DNA from: Anaerolineaceae bacterium | GTDB taxonomy: Bacteria > Chloroflexota > Anaerolineae > Anaerolineales > UBA11657 | Assembly (NCBI GenBank): GCA_003569365.1 | Contig: BGOS01000005.1 | Span: 1 to 64,000 of the forward strand | Direction: 5' to 3' | DNA length: 64,000 nt | Shown: positions 36,161-46,573 of the stretch, piece after piece | Layout: the number at the start of each line of letters is the position of its first letter | Numbering within the stretch: position 1 is the stretch's first letter | Made by a program: the position numbers and the translations under genes | Notes under the pieces: generated by a model | The model's database searches: none | What the model was told of the DNA's origin: nothing | The model's input: only the letters and a program-made list of their open reading frames with translations

Positions 36161-37141
36161 ATGCCCAGAAAACTTCTGGCACAACTGGCCGACACCGGGT
36201 CCAAGCCCACCAGCGAAGCGCTCACGGCACTATCCGGCCTGGATGCGCGGGCACTGCATGACTTTCAGCTGGTCTGGGCGAACACTAAAGTTGCGCGGCG
36301 CTGCGAAATTCTGCTGGCGCTGCAGCCGCTGCTGGAAGCCAACGCCACGCTGGACTTTAGCGCCGTGGCAACCGCCGCCCTCGCCGACCCCGACGGCGAT
36401 GTGCGCACAGCGGCTGTGCCGCTGCTGTTTGATGATGTAAACCCAAAGCCCGTAACTTTACTGCTGGACCTGCTGCAGTCAGACCCGCACGCGCCCTGCC
36501 GCGCCGCAGCCGCGCGCGAGCTGGTGGAGTACGCCGCACTTGGCGCAACCGAAGACCTGCCCAAAAACATGATGGCGCGCATTGAAGCGGGCGTTCTGCG
36601 GGCACATCGGACAGACGCAGATCCAAATGTTAAACGCACCACATTGGAAGCGCTAGGCTACTGCCTCTTGCCAGAGGTAAACGAGGCACTGCTTGCGGCT
36701 TCAAAGACGAGCGATGCCAAACTGCTTGCAAGTGCATGTCTGGCAATGGGCCACACCTGCGATAGCGCACGCTGGAGCAAGCTGGTTGCGGGCAGCCTCG
36801 ACCATGCGGTTGATTTTGTCCGCACTGCCGCGGTGCACGCCTGCGGTGAACTCCAACTGCAGTCGGCGGTCCCCCAAATATTGGAGCTGGCGATGGATGG
36901 CGAGCCAGACACCGTGTCGCAAGCGGTGTGGGCGCTTGGCGAAATTGGCGGCACCGACGCGCGCGCTGCGTTGTACCAACTGCAGGGGCTCGCCGAAAAA
37001 GATGCGGAGCTTTCTGAAGAGATTGAAGAAGCAATTGCCACCCTCGAACTACTCAGCGGTGAAATTGACTTCGACTTGATGGACGGCACTGACGACGATG
37101 ACCCCGATGTGGAGGATTCTCCCCGGCGCAAGGCAGCCTAA
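36161..37141 (+). CDS. HEAT-repeat protein with an acidic C-terminal tail
   Basis: A 326-residue all-helical protein of HEAT/PBS-lyase-like repeats, for example ALADPDGDVRTAAVPLLFD, ALGYCLLPEVNEALLAAS, AVDFVRTAAVHACGELQLQSAVPQILELA and VSQAVWALGEIGG. The last about 30 residues (LMDGTDDDDPDVEDSPRRK) are strongly acidic and probably disordered. Such repeats form a protein-binding solenoid; no enzyme motif is present. It is probably co-transcribed with the site-2 protease. Its specific partner is unknown. Confidence 0.8.
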   Translation: MPRKLLAQLADTGSKPTSEALTALSGLDARALHDFQLVWANTKVARRCEILLALQPLLEANATLDFSAVATAALADPDGDVRTAAVPLLFDDVNPKPVTLLLDLLQSDPHAPCRAAAARELVEYAALGATEDLPKNMMARIEAGVLRAHRTDADPNVKRTTLEALGYCLLPEVNEALLAASKTSDAKLLASACLAMGHTCDSARWSKLVAGSLDHAVDFVRTAAVHACGELQLQSAVPQILELAMDGEPDTVSQAVWALGEIGGTDARAALYQLQGLAEKDAELSEEIEEAIATLELLSGEIDFDLMDGTDDDDPDVEDSPRRKAA

Positions 37142-37486
37142 GCATGCGCATTGCGCCGAGCAATATTTGCGCTCACAATGCAGCGCGCAGGTTTACTTTT
37201 GAATTGGCTAACTCCGGACTGCGCCCGCACCGTCTCTGGTACAACACCGGAGAAGTACTAGCCTCACAAACCACCGCACAGGCCTCGCTGGCGCATTGAC
37301 CTTGCAATCAAAAATGCTATAAAGTTAATGTGGCATGCCATCAAATCAAAATTCGCAAACGCTATTTCTACGGGCTCTGCCTTCCTGCAATGAAATAGCG
37401 TTGGCTGCGCTCATTTTGCGAACTAAACTGCACTCACTGGTTACTGCCCGCAGCGCAGCGCGTTCAGCCGCCACGGTGCCGTAGCC
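37142..37486 (+). other. 345-base intergenic region without a gene
   Basis: I see no credible coding frame, tRNA or repeat here. It is less GC-rich than its neighbours in the central part and contains the promoter at 37296-37323, which implies a leader of about 155 bases before the FecR-like gene. No stable hairpin stood out in the leader. Confidence 0.6.
37296..37323 (+). promoter_or_regulatory. Sigma-70-type promoter ahead of the FecR-like gene
   Basis: TTGACC at 37296-37301 and TATAAA at 37318-37323 are separated by 16 bases, one of the best -35/-10 pairs in the window. It would drive the FecR-like and GT39 genes. Confidence 0.55.
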
Positions 37487-38737
37487 ATGCGCAACGATCC
37501 GCAGCGCCTCGCTTGGGTGGTGATCCTGGCTGCCTTTGGAACCTTCTGCATAACCGTGATTGCAGTTCCACTTGGTGTGCGCTGGAGTCTCAACAATGCC
37601 GGGCGCTCGCACAATGTAACGCTTACGCTCGCCACCGGCAGCGCCTATGCCAGCCGGCCCTCGGTTGGAATACCCGAAGCAGTCTTCGGTTCGCTTGAGA
37701 ATTTGCAGCCGGGCACTGCGCTCGAAACCACCGGCGCCTCCCGCGCCACACTCGATTTCTCCGCACCCTTCACCAATGAAGCATTGGGCGCTGTTAATTT
37801 ATATTCTGACACCCAACTGGTATTGCTGCGCGCCAACACACCGCGATTTGACTTCAGCCCGCAGCCCCACCTGATTGACCTTTCATTGCGCCGCGGCCGG
37901 CTGCGCGCAAGTGCCGCTGCTGGCACCACGCGCGCAATACAGCTGGTGGTCCGCACGCCGCAGGCAAACATTACGCTGGATGCTGCTGGTGTTGTTTCAG
38001 TTGAAGTGACGGCGGGTGAAACCAGCGTGAGTGTGCGCGGTGGGAGCGCCACCGTCACCACGCTGGCAGGCACGCTGCAGCTGGCAGCCGACGAGCGCAC
38101 AATTGTGCGCACGGGCGCTGCAGAGCTGGTAGTGCTGCGCGGCCAGCGCAATCTCGTGCGCAACGGGAACTTTACAGACAACATCACCACTGGCTGGACC
38201 ACCTTCCGCAACCGCGCCGATGCTGCCGAGGCAGCGGGAGATGTGCAAGTGAGTGCGCAGCAAGGCCGCACCGCTGTGATGCTTGCGCGCCGCGGCATCA
38301 ACTGGGCTGAAGCCGGCATCAAGCAGGATCTAAAGTACGATGTGCGCGACCTGCGCAACTTGAGCCTGCATCTGGACCTGTGGCTTTCGTTCCAAGACTT
38401 GCGCAACTGCGGCACGCTGGGCACGGAATGCCCGCTCATGCTGCGCATCGAATATTCTGATGCGGACGGCAGAGCCATGGAGTGGCTGCAGGGCTTCTAC
38501 TATCTGGCGAGTACGGATGCAGGTACCTCAAAGCGTTGTGTGGTGTGCAGCCCGCCCACTTCTGAGCATCAGCTGGCCGGCCGCGCCGAGTGGTATGGCT
38601 ACGACTCGCCCAACCTGCTGGAACTATTCAGAACCGGCGGGCGCCCACCCGTCAGCATCAACACAATCTCACTGTACGCCTCAGGCCACAGCTTTGAAAG
38701 CTATGTGGCTGCAGTGGAACTGCTGGCGGAAGATTGA
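37487..38737 (+). CDS. FecR-domain membrane protein with C-terminal carbohydrate-binding-like region
   Basis: A 416-residue protein with a single N-terminal span (about 11-32) and an extracytoplasmic part. Residues about 95-215 look like a FecR beta-domain (LSLRRGRLRASAAAGTTRAIQLVVRTPQANITLDAAGVVSVEV and TLQLAADERTIVRTG). The rest, from VRNGNFTDNITTGWTTF, resembles a galactose-binding jelly-roll domain often found after such domains. No FecA receptor or sigma factor is nearby, so a classic FecR role is unlikely. The stop overlaps the GT39 start, suggesting a role with that glycosyltransferase at the cell surface. Confidence 0.78.
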   Translation: MRNDPQRLAWVVILAAFGTFCITVIAVPLGVRWSLNNAGRSHNVTLTLATGSAYASRPSVGIPEAVFGSLENLQPGTALETTGASRATLDFSAPFTNEALGAVNLYSDTQLVLLRANTPRFDFSPQPHLIDLSLRRGRLRASAAAGTTRAIQLVVRTPQANITLDAAGVVSVEVTAGETSVSVRGGSATVTTLAGTLQLAADERTIVRTGAAELVVLRGQRNLVRNGNFTDNITTGWTTFRNRADAAEAAGDVQVSAQQGRTAVMLARRGINWAEAGIKQDLKYDVRDLRNLSLHLDLWLSFQDLRNCGTLGTECPLMLRIEYSDADGRAMEWLQGFYYLASTDAGTSKRCVVCSPPTSEHQLAGRAEWYGYDSPNLLELFRTGGRPPVSINTISLYASGHSFESYVAAVELLAED

Positions 38738-40352
38738 GCGGAGTGTTGGCAGCCGGCCAGCGCTGGCTGCGCAGGCCCGCTCTTCTAGACGCAGCGCTTC
38801 TGGCGCTGCCACTGCTGCTGTTTTTTTCACTGGCGGGTTATCAACTGCAACTGCCCGGCCTGCACAACGACGAAGCTCAGGAAGCCGGCTTGCAAGCTTG
38901 GCAGCTTGCAGCTGGCACAGCAATTGATGCATTCCGCGATACCGGGCTGGGGGCACGCCACTTTCCGTTGATGGTGCAGGATTACATCGGCGCGGCTTTT
39001 GTCTATTTGGCTGCGCCGTTTGTCTGGCTGCTTGGGCCGGGCACGCTCAGCGTGCGGGTGCCGGCCTTGCTTGTTGGCGGAGCCACGCTGCTCGCCACCT
39101 ATGGTTGCCTTAGCTCAGTTGCAGACAAGCGCACTGCGTTCGTCGGCGTTTTGCTGCTGGCGGTACAACCCTCTTTTGTATTTTGGAGTCGCCAAGGCGT
39201 CCTCATCGCGTCCCTAACTGTTTTGTTCACGCCGCTGGTGCTGTGGGCTGCCAGCCGCTACAGCCAAACCGGCGGATGGCAGCGCGCCGCATTGCTGGGC
39301 CTCGCTGCCGGCCTTGGCATTTATGCCAAGCTGCTGTTTGCCTGGGTGCTGCTTGGAATGTTGTGTGCGGTGCTGCTTCTCAATGCAGCGCTGTTGTTCA
39401 AGCCGGCGCGCAGCTTCTGGCCGCGGCCGCCGCACTGGCAGCAAGCTGCGCAATGCTGGCCGGTTTCGCAACCGGCTGCGCACCGCTGCTGCTCTACAAC
39501 TTGCTGAGCGGTGGCACATTTACATCAGTGCAAACAAACACAGCCGTCTCTTATTACGGTGTAGACAACAGCGCTCTGCTCGCAAACCTGGCCACCCGCC
39601 TTGAGCAGTTGCGCGCAGTAGTCGGCGGGCGTGACCACCTCTGGTACCTCGGCGGAACACTCACCAATCCATTGTGGGACGTGGCACTGATATTAAGTGC
39701 TGCGCTCATCAGCATCCAACCAGAGCGCGGGCCGCGCGCCATCGTGCTCGTGATGCTATTTGGATTTATCGCCACGGCGTTTACGGTGTCCGGCCTTTTC
39801 CCGCACCATCTCGCAATCTTCGCGCCCATCTGGGTTTCGATCGTGGCGCTGGGATTGGGGCGCCTGCTTTGGCGCCGCGACGGATTGAGTGTGGTGGCAG
39901 CCTTGATTCTCGTGCCGCTGTTTCTGCGCGATGTGCAAATGGATTTCGGCTACCACCGCATGCTCACAAAGAGCGGCGGCCGCGGCGCACACAGTGATGC
40001 GATTGAGCGCCTCGCCACCGCACTAACCGAACTCAACCCGCCGTCTGTGGCCGCGCTGGACTGGGGCTTCGCTCCGCAGGTGCGCCTGCTAACTGCAGGC
40101 CGCGTCCATCCGCAAGAAATATTCGGCTACGAGTGGAACTCAACTGCAGAGTTTGAACAGCGCCTGCGCCCCCTGCTTGCCGCACCCGGCACGCTGTTTG
40201 TCTTTCACGTGAACGATGCTGTTTTCGACCGGCGACCGGCGTTTGAAGTACTGGCCAAGTCACTGGGCTATGGCTGGAGCCGCGTGCAGCTGATCCGCCG
40301 TCGTGACGGATTTCCCATCTACGAAATCCTGCAAGTGCAGACTCCAAAATGA
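38734..40352 (+). CDS. GT39-like membrane glycosyltransferase, with one apparent frameshift
   Basis: A polytopic protein of about 538 residues resembling dolichyl-phosphate-mannose-protein mannosyltransferases (GT39/ArnT-like). It has LPGLHNDEAQEAGL with the acidic motif near the start, many membrane spans, and a soluble C-terminal part. The frame breaks at base 39411: the first part reads to KPAR, the second resumes as QLLAAAAALAASCAML. Restoring one C (CGC-CAG) joins them, so the gene is probably intact. It overlaps the FecR-like stop (TTGA, start TTG 38734) and would transfer a sugar from a lipid carrier outside the membrane. The donor and acceptor are unknown. Confidence 0.8.
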
Positions 40353-40406
40353 ATCTCCAGTCCCGGCGCCGCATTTCGAGCCCACCTACAACCTTGCGGG
40401 CTGACT

Positions 40407-40412
40407 TATAAT
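40407..40412 (+). promoter_or_regulatory. -10-like box ahead of the receiver/HD-GYP gene
   Basis: A perfect TATAAT lies 77 bases before ATG 40490 in the gap after the GT39 gene. There is no good -35. Confidence 0.3.
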
Positions 40413-40489
40413 ATGGCAAGCAACCCGCACGGCGGCCGCAATAATCTGGGGCAGCCGCGCTAGCGCTTGTGCGCAACTCGTAACATCGT

Positions 40490-41653
40490 ATGAAACCCGC
40501 CAAAATCCTGATTGTAGAGAGCAATTCATTTACTCTTGCTGAAACCCAGCGCGCGCTTTCAAATATTTACACAGTTCATACAGCCATGAACGCGCCAGAC
40601 GGCCTGCGCCTGCTGCAGCAGTCGGGGCCGTTCCAAGTTGTCATCAGTGAGCTGCAACTTGGCGAGGCCAGCGGCATTAATTTCTTGCGCGATGTAATGA
40701 GCGCAAGCCCTGCCACGATCCGCATTGCGATGACCGCCGCAACAGCTGTTGCCCCGCTAATCAGTGTGGTGAATGAGGCTGCTGTATTTCAGGTGCTTGC
40801 CAAGCCGTGTCCGGCCGAAAAACTGCAGCAGACCGTCGAGAGCGCCCTGCGGCGCCACAGCGAGTCCATGGTTGAGCGCGAGCTGGTGGATCGAACTCTA
40901 TCGGGCGCGATTACAGTGCTCAGCGAGGTGCTGTCTGCGGTGGATCCGCTTTCGTTCGGGCGCAGCATGGCTATGCGCCAAAATGTGCGCAACCTCGCCA
41001 AGGAGCTTGAACTGCGGAGCAGTTGGGAGCTGGAAGTGGCGGCAATGCTGTGCAACCTGGGCTTGATCACCATCCCCGCAAGCTTGATTGCAAAATGGAA
41101 CAGCAAGGCAAGTTTGACAGCCGTCGAAACAGAAATTGTGCAGCGCTATCCCGCGAGCGGCCGAACGCTCATTGCAAAAATTCCGCGCCTTGAAAAAGTT
41201 GCCGACATCGTGCACTATCAAAACAAAAACTATGACGGCAGCGGGTTCCCCAATGACGCGGTGAAGGGCGAACAGATTCCGTATGGGGCACGCGTGCTGA
41301 AGGTCTTGATTGACCTGGCAGAAATTGAGCTGCGCGGCATTGGCCGCCAGGAAGCACTGGCTGCCATGAACAACAGCCAAGCGCGCTACGACCCGAAGAT
41401 TTTTCAGGTGGCGCTGCGGTTTTTTGGATATGCGCCCGGCAATGGAAACGCCGTCCGCCGGCCCGTTGCCACGCCGGTGCTCGCGAAAGAATTGCGCACA
41501 GGATATGTGCTCGCATCCAACGTGGAAACAGCCGACGGCACGAAGCTAATGGCGCCTGGTTTTACAATTACAGAAACACTGTTGGAACGCATCAACAACT
41601 TCGGCGCGCTGAGCGGAATCCGCGAGCCGATCCTGGTGGAGAAACCCGCCTAG
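40490..41653 (+). CDS. Receiver plus degenerate HD-GYP domain regulator (RpfG-like)
   Basis: A 387-residue two-domain protein: a receiver domain (about 1-120) and an HD-GYP-type domain (about 130-310). Both carry odd replacements. The phospho-acceptor aspartate is Glu54 (VVISELQLG), which often mimics the phosphorylated form. The HD pair of the metal site is Cys188-Asn189 (AAMLCNLGLITIP), and the region around HYQNKNYDGSGFP retains a GYP-like GFP. A c-di-GMP phosphodiesterase role is therefore doubtful; a binding or signal-relay role is more likely. The C-terminal about 75 residues are a small beta-rich domain. It is convergent with the M23-GH gene and has no partner kinase adjacent. Confidence 0.85.
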   Translation: MKPAKILIVESNSFTLAETQRALSNIYTVHTAMNAPDGLRLLQQSGPFQVVISELQLGEASGINFLRDVMSASPATIRIAMTAATAVAPLISVVNEAAVFQVLAKPCPAEKLQQTVESALRRHSESMVERELVDRTLSGAITVLSEVLSAVDPLSFGRSMAMRQNVRNLAKELELRSSWELEVAAMLCNLGLITIPASLIAKWNSKASLTAVETEIVQRYPASGRTLIAKIPRLEKVADIVHYQNKNYDGSGFPNDAVKGEQIPYGARVLKVLIDLAEIELRGIGRQEALAAMNNSQARYDPKIFQVALRFFGYAPGNGNAVRRPVATPVLAKELRTGYVLASNVETADGTKLMAPGFTITETLLERINNFGALSGIREPILVEKPA

Positions 41654-41667
41654 CGCATCCGCCGCGT

Positions 41668-43293
41668 TTAGAAACCGCGTTTGCCAACAAGCGCCGCCAC
41701 GGCAGTGGCGCGGCCATCCTCTGCGCGCCAAACCTCATGCGGAAAGTTTGCCGACGCCGACACCACAAATGCAAACGCGGCGCCGATGCCCGGCGCAACG
41801 CGCAAGCGCCGGTAGAACTCAACATACTGCACGCCTTTGCTTTGTGCGTCCGCAGTTGGCGACGTGTTGGAGAACTCAGTGACGAACAGCAGCTTGTCTG
41901 GAAAGCGGCGGCGGTAGTCCTCATAACCCAGCCCGCCAGCTGGCTGCCGCAGGCTGGCTTCATCCTGCCAGTAACAATGGCAGCCAACCCAGTCCGCAGC
42001 GCGCGCTGCCTCATCAGACTGGTCCAAAAACAGTGCCAGCTCAAGGCGCTGCCCCGGTATGGTGTGCCCGGGTGAAAGACCCGGGAAACCAAATTTAGCC
42101 AGCGGATAAAGCAAGCGCAAGCGCCGGATCACATCAATGAACCAAGCAGCAAATTGCCGGCCATCCTGCCAGGTGTAGCCCCAGCCTTCAATTTGCAGAT
42201 TGGGCTCGTTGTGCACCTCAAAGTAGCGTACACCGCGTTCGTAAAAGGGCTTGAGCTCGTATTCCATCCATGAACAAAAGTCCGCTGGCGTCACGACCCG
42301 ATTGTTGAACCCCGCAAACATGCGCACCATAAAAAATGCGTCGGGCCGCAGTGCCCGAATCTGGTCCACATCAGCCGGCTGGGCACTGGAGAGAAACTTG
42401 ACTGCTTCAATGCGGGCGGCTTTGATCACCTCCAGGTCCGGCGGCTGCACCGGCCCGTCTGCGCGGCTGTGCAATCCCACGAGGCAGCGGTTCAGCGGCC
42501 AGTCAAACTTGGCTGCCTGCGCCGGCTTGGTGGCACCGGCAAGCGGCGCAACCAAAAACGGCGCCGGATCAACGATGTCATTTGGATATGCGGTCAGGCC
42601 CGCAGCGGTGGCACCGGCTTTCTTAAGCGTGAGGTGCAAGTGCGAGCCCGATGAATTGCCCGTTGAGTCACCCAAACCAATGCGTTCGCCCGCCACCACC
42701 CCCTGCCCCACTGTGACGAGCGCTTGTGTCAAATGCGCGTAGATGGTCTGGTATCCATCGCGGTGGTTGATGCGCACATGTATGCCATACGCGTGGTTGC
42801 CAGAGCCGTCATTCACCCGCGAGACCGTGCCGTCTGCGCACGCGTAAATGTTGGCGTTCATAGGCGCGCGAATATCAATGCCCTCATGGCCGGGCAGCCC
42901 AAAGCGCCGGTAAATGTCCGCATTGACGCCGAAGGGCTGCGTTACCACGTTGTAATCAGTGGGCCATACCAATCGCAACGGTGCATCTGCAGCACCCAGC
43001 CGGTCGCCGCTGGCAATGCGCGCAGCCAGCAGCGGAGCCAGCGCCGCCGGGCTGGCAGCCGCCAACATATCCAGTTTGGCGAGCGGATATTTTTCTGACA
43101 GATATTTGCCAGTGTTGCGCTCCGCATCCGAACCCACAACATAGGTAATCAACTGGCCTGGATAATTAAACCGGCCGGCCGAGTCAACATCGGGCGTGAC
43201 GTTAAGCTGGAACTTCAGAACATACGCCCGGCTGGCAGCCACCCACTGGTAGTAGTCCGCCTTGGGCAGCAAAATAATATGGTTATCCGGCAT
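41668..43293 (-). CDS. M23 peptidase-glycoside hydrolase fusion protein
   Basis: A 541-residue protein with three parts. Residues about 1-95 resemble a small N-terminal domain. Residues about 110-250 are an M23/LytM metallopeptidase with all zinc-site elements (HEGIDIRAPMNANIYACADGTV, YGIHVRINHRDGYQTIYAHL, GSHLHLTL). Residues about 260-541 form a TIM-barrel glycoside-hydrolase-like domain with YFEVHNEPNLQIEGW, where Glu could be the acid/base, and LFVTEFSNTS with the second Glu. No signal peptide is evident at the start, although ATG 43293 could be wrong. The fusion suggests an enzyme acting on both peptide and sugar parts of a wall or matrix polymer. Confidence 0.8.
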   Translation of the reverse strand: MPDNHIILLPKADYYQWVAASRAYVLKFQLNVTPDVDSAGRFNYPGQLITYVVGSDAERNTGKYLSEKYPLAKLDMLAAASPAALAPLLAARIASGDRLGAADAPLRLVWPTDYNVVTQPFGVNADIYRRFGLPGHEGIDIRAPMNANIYACADGTVSRVNDGSGNHAYGIHVRINHRDGYQTIYAHLTQALVTVGQGVVAGERIGLGDSTGNSSGSHLHLTLKKAGATAAGLTAYPNDIVDPAPFLVAPLAGATKPAQAAKFDWPLNRCLVGLHSRADGPVQPPDLEVIKAARIEAVKFLSSAQPADVDQIRALRPDAFFMVRMFAGFNNRVVTPADFCSWMEYELKPFYERGVRYFEVHNEPNLQIEGWGYTWQDGRQFAAWFIDVIRRLRLLYPLAKFGFPGLSPGHTIPGQRLELALFLDQSDEAARAADWVGCHCYWQDEASLRQPAGGLGYEDYRRRFPDKLLFVTEFSNTSPTADAQSKGVQYVEFYRRLRVAPGIGAAFAFVVSASANFPHEVWRAEDGRATAVAALVGKRGF

Positions 43294-43377
43294 TGTTAAT
43301 CTCGATTACAAAAATGGCAGCGTCCGCAGCGGCCGGGCAGCGTTCGGGGCTTGCAGCGGCAAGCCGCGCACAGCCCG

Positions 43378-44109
43378 CTAACTGAATCCTACACCACGCT
43401 CCTTGAGCGACACAAAGCGCTGATGGCCGACGACGATATGGTCAAGCACCGGAATATCAAGCAGCTTGCCGGCATCCACCATCAAGCGCGTAACAGCCAC
43501 GTCCTCGGGCGAAGGCGTTGGATCGCCGCTGGGATGATTGTGCGCGACGATAATATTGGCAGCATTATTGCGCACCGCAAAACGAAACAGCTCGCCGATG
43601 CGGATCATGGAGGCGTTGAGCGACCCGGTGTAGACATCCGTAATCTCAATCAACTGGTTGCGCATGTCCAGCAGCATCACCAACACATGCTCCTGCTCCT
43701 GCCCGTCGAGGCGCGGTGCCAGCAGGCGCCATGCATCTTCCGCAGAGCTTACGCGCGGGCGCTCACCGCGCTGCGCGCCGGCAACCCGCTGGCCCAGCTC
43801 CACGGCTGCGCTCAATTGTGCCGCTTTGGCTTTGCCAATGCCATGGATGGACGCGACGGCCCGCAGATCCAAATTCATGAAACCCGCAAGCCCCTTTAGT
43901 TCGACCAGTACGCGCTGCCCGAGTTGCAATGCGCTCTCACCGCGCACGCCCACCCGCAAAAGTATTGCAAGCAGTTCCGGCGTGGAAAGCTTGCTGGCAC
44001 CCAACTGCCACAAACGCTCGCGCGGCCGGTCCTGCGCACTCAGGTCTGTCATGCGCACGGCGACGGAAGCCACATCTGCGGCCGGTTGCGCTGTCACTGC
44101 TCGCGCCAT
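43378..44109 (-). CDS. radC: RadC-family JAB1/MPN metalloprotein
   Basis: A 243-residue RadC-type protein. An N-terminal helix-hairpin-helix region (SIHGIGKAKAAQLSAAVELG) is followed by the JAMM metal motif VAHNHPSGDPTPSPEDVAVT and LLDIPVLDHIVVG. The biological role of RadC remains unclear despite its name. ATG 44109 has a strong AGGAGG 4 bases away; TTG at 44112 is too close to that site. It is divergent from the zinc-ribbon gene. Confidence 0.93.
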   Translation of the reverse strand: MARAVTAQPAADVASVAVRMTDLSAQDRPRERLWQLGASKLSTPELLAILLRVGVRGESALQLGQRVLVELKGLAGFMNLDLRAVASIHGIGKAKAAQLSAAVELGQRVAGAQRGERPRVSSAEDAWRLLAPRLDGQEQEHVLVMLLDMRNQLIEITDVYTGSLNASMIRIGELFRFAVRNNAANIIVAHNHPSGDPTPSPEDVAVTRLMVDAGKLLDIPVLDHIVVGHQRFVSLKERGVGFS

Positions 44110-44142
44110 CAAGCCTCCTGCAAAACTCGCTGCGCCCGCTGC

Positions 44143-44148
44143 TATAAT
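44143..44148 (+). promoter_or_regulatory. -10 box of the zinc-ribbon membrane protein gene
   Basis: TATAAT, 27 bases before ATG 44176, in the short divergent gap with radC. No clear -35. Confidence 0.45.
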
Positions 44149-44175
44149 GCGCGCAGTTCCCCGATTCTTGCGCTA

Positions 44176-44649
44176 ATGATTCAGCTGGATCCTGTTTCGC
44201 TTCAAAACTATGCCATCGCCGGCGTCGCCCTGATTGGCGCCTTTCTGGCGGCGCTTTGGGCAGCGCTGGTTGTATGGACCTTTCGGGACATGCGCGCCCG
44301 CTCGCGCGATTTTTTTGCGCAACTGCTCGCGGCAATTGTGGTGCTGGTGCTAAACATCCCCGGATTCATAGTGTACCTGATTCTCCGGCCGCGCGAGACG
44401 GTGGCAGAGGGCTATGCGCGCTCGCTTGAAGAAGAAGCCCTGCTGCAGAGTATCGAGGAGCGGCCATTTTGCCCGGGATGCAACCGCCTGACGCGCCCGG
44501 CGTGGCTGGTGTGCCCGCACTGCCAGACTTTGTTGCGCAAAACTTGCACCCAGTGCAAGCAACCACTGGAACTGAACTGGAACATTTGCCCGCTGTGCTC
44601 CGCGCCCGCGCCCGGCCGCGAAGCCCGCGCTGCCATTGATAGCGGATAG
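44176..44649 (+). CDS. Membrane protein with double zinc ribbon
   Basis: A 157-residue protein: two hydrophobic spans (about 12-35 and 50-70), then a cytoplasmic tail with FCPGCNRLTRPAWLVCPHC and TCTQCKQPLELNWNICPLC, two CxxC-CxxC ribbons. This resembles the double zinc-ribbon domain found in many uncharacterised signalling or membrane proteins. The function is unknown. ATG 44176 follows a TATAAT box. It is followed by a hairpin terminator and convergent enolase. Confidence 0.75.
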   Translation: MIQLDPVSLQNYAIAGVALIGAFLAALWAALVVWTFRDMRARSRDFFAQLLAAIVVLVLNIPGFIVYLILRPRETVAEGYARSLEEEALLQSIEERPFCPGCNRLTRPAWLVCPHCQTLLRKTCTQCKQPLELNWNICPLCSAPAPGREARAAIDSG

Positions 44650-44655
44650 CGGCCC

Positions 44656-44678
44656 GCGCCAAAACTTCTGGCGCTTTT
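44656..44678 (+). terminator. Rho-independent terminator of the zinc-ribbon gene
   Basis: GCGCCA-AAACTTC-TGGCGC (6 bp perfect stem, 7 base loop) directly followed by TTTT, seven bases after the stop. Confidence 0.65.
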
Positions 44679-44733
44679 GCCGCGTGGCAGTTTGCACGCG
44701 CGCACATTTCAAATCAAACCTGCCCCGGCTTCT

Positions 44734-44749
44734 TGCGCAACTTTGCGCA
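44734..44749 (-). terminator. Possible hairpin at the end of the enolase gene
   Basis: TGCGCA-ACTT-TGCGCA forms a 6 bp stem 12 bases downstream of the enolase stop, without a T-tract on the minus strand. Confidence 0.25.
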
Positions 44750-44761
44750 GCCGCTGCCGCC

Positions 44762-46054
<1,293 letters not shown>

Positions 46055-46127
46055 TCATTTCCTCATTCAACCGGCGCGCGAATGCTTAGTGTTTCACCCA
46101 CGCGAAAATGGTGACTATCATCAACAT

Positions 46128-46133
46128 TATAAT
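46128..46133 (+). promoter_or_regulatory. -10 box very close to the cytochrome c start
   Basis: TATAAT ends 11 bases before ATG 46145, which would give a leader of only about 4-5 bases, close to leaderless. Confidence 0.35.
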
Positions 46134-46144
46134 CAGCAGCGCTT

Positions 46145-46531
46145 ATGCCAAAGCTTCTGTTGTGTGCGCTGCTGACCGTTTTGGCAGCAGCCTGCACGCC
46201 GGCTGCCAGCGCTGCCCGCCCGACGCTTGACCCCGCCTCCAGCGCCGGGCGCGGGGCGCAGCTCTTTACCGGTGCCGGGCGCTGCGCCACGTGCCATGCG
46301 CTCACTGCCGGCACCATAATTGTGGGGCCCGCCCTCGCGGGCGTAGCCAGCCGCGCAAGCACGCGTGTACCCGGCATGGCGGCAGAGATCTACTTGGAAG
46401 AGTCCATCTTGCATCCCAATGACTTTCTGGTTCCCGGTTTCGCAGTTGCACAAATGGACACCACCCTTGCGAAAACGCTCACCACAAATCAGGTTGCAGA
46501 CTTGGTGGCATTTCTGCAAACACTGCAGTAA
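46145..46531 (+). CDS. Lipid-anchored mono-heme cytochrome c
   Basis: A 128-residue protein with a signal sequence ending in a lipobox (LAAAC, Cys17), then a class I cytochrome c domain with heme motif CATCH at 47-51 and a possible axial Met in VAQMDTTL. It is an extracytoplasmic electron carrier. It lies 42 bases upstream of the di-heme peroxidase-like gene, which suggests it donates or accepts electrons for that protein. Confidence 0.9.
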   Translation: MPKLLLCALLTVLAAACTPAASAARPTLDPASSAGRGAQLFTGAGRCATCHALTAGTIIVGPALAGVASRASTRVPGMAAEIYLEESILHPNDFLVPGFAVAQMDTTLAKTLTTNQVADLVAFLQTLQ

Positions 46532-46573
46532 CGAAAATCTTTTGCACTGCCCCCGGCTGACAAAGGAGCGCGC

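Noticed and set aside
40413-40463. 16-residue reading MASNPHGGRNNLGQPR as a leader peptide
   Set aside because: It has no Shine-Dalgarno, no run of regulatory codons and no attenuator hairpin, so chance is the simpler explanation.
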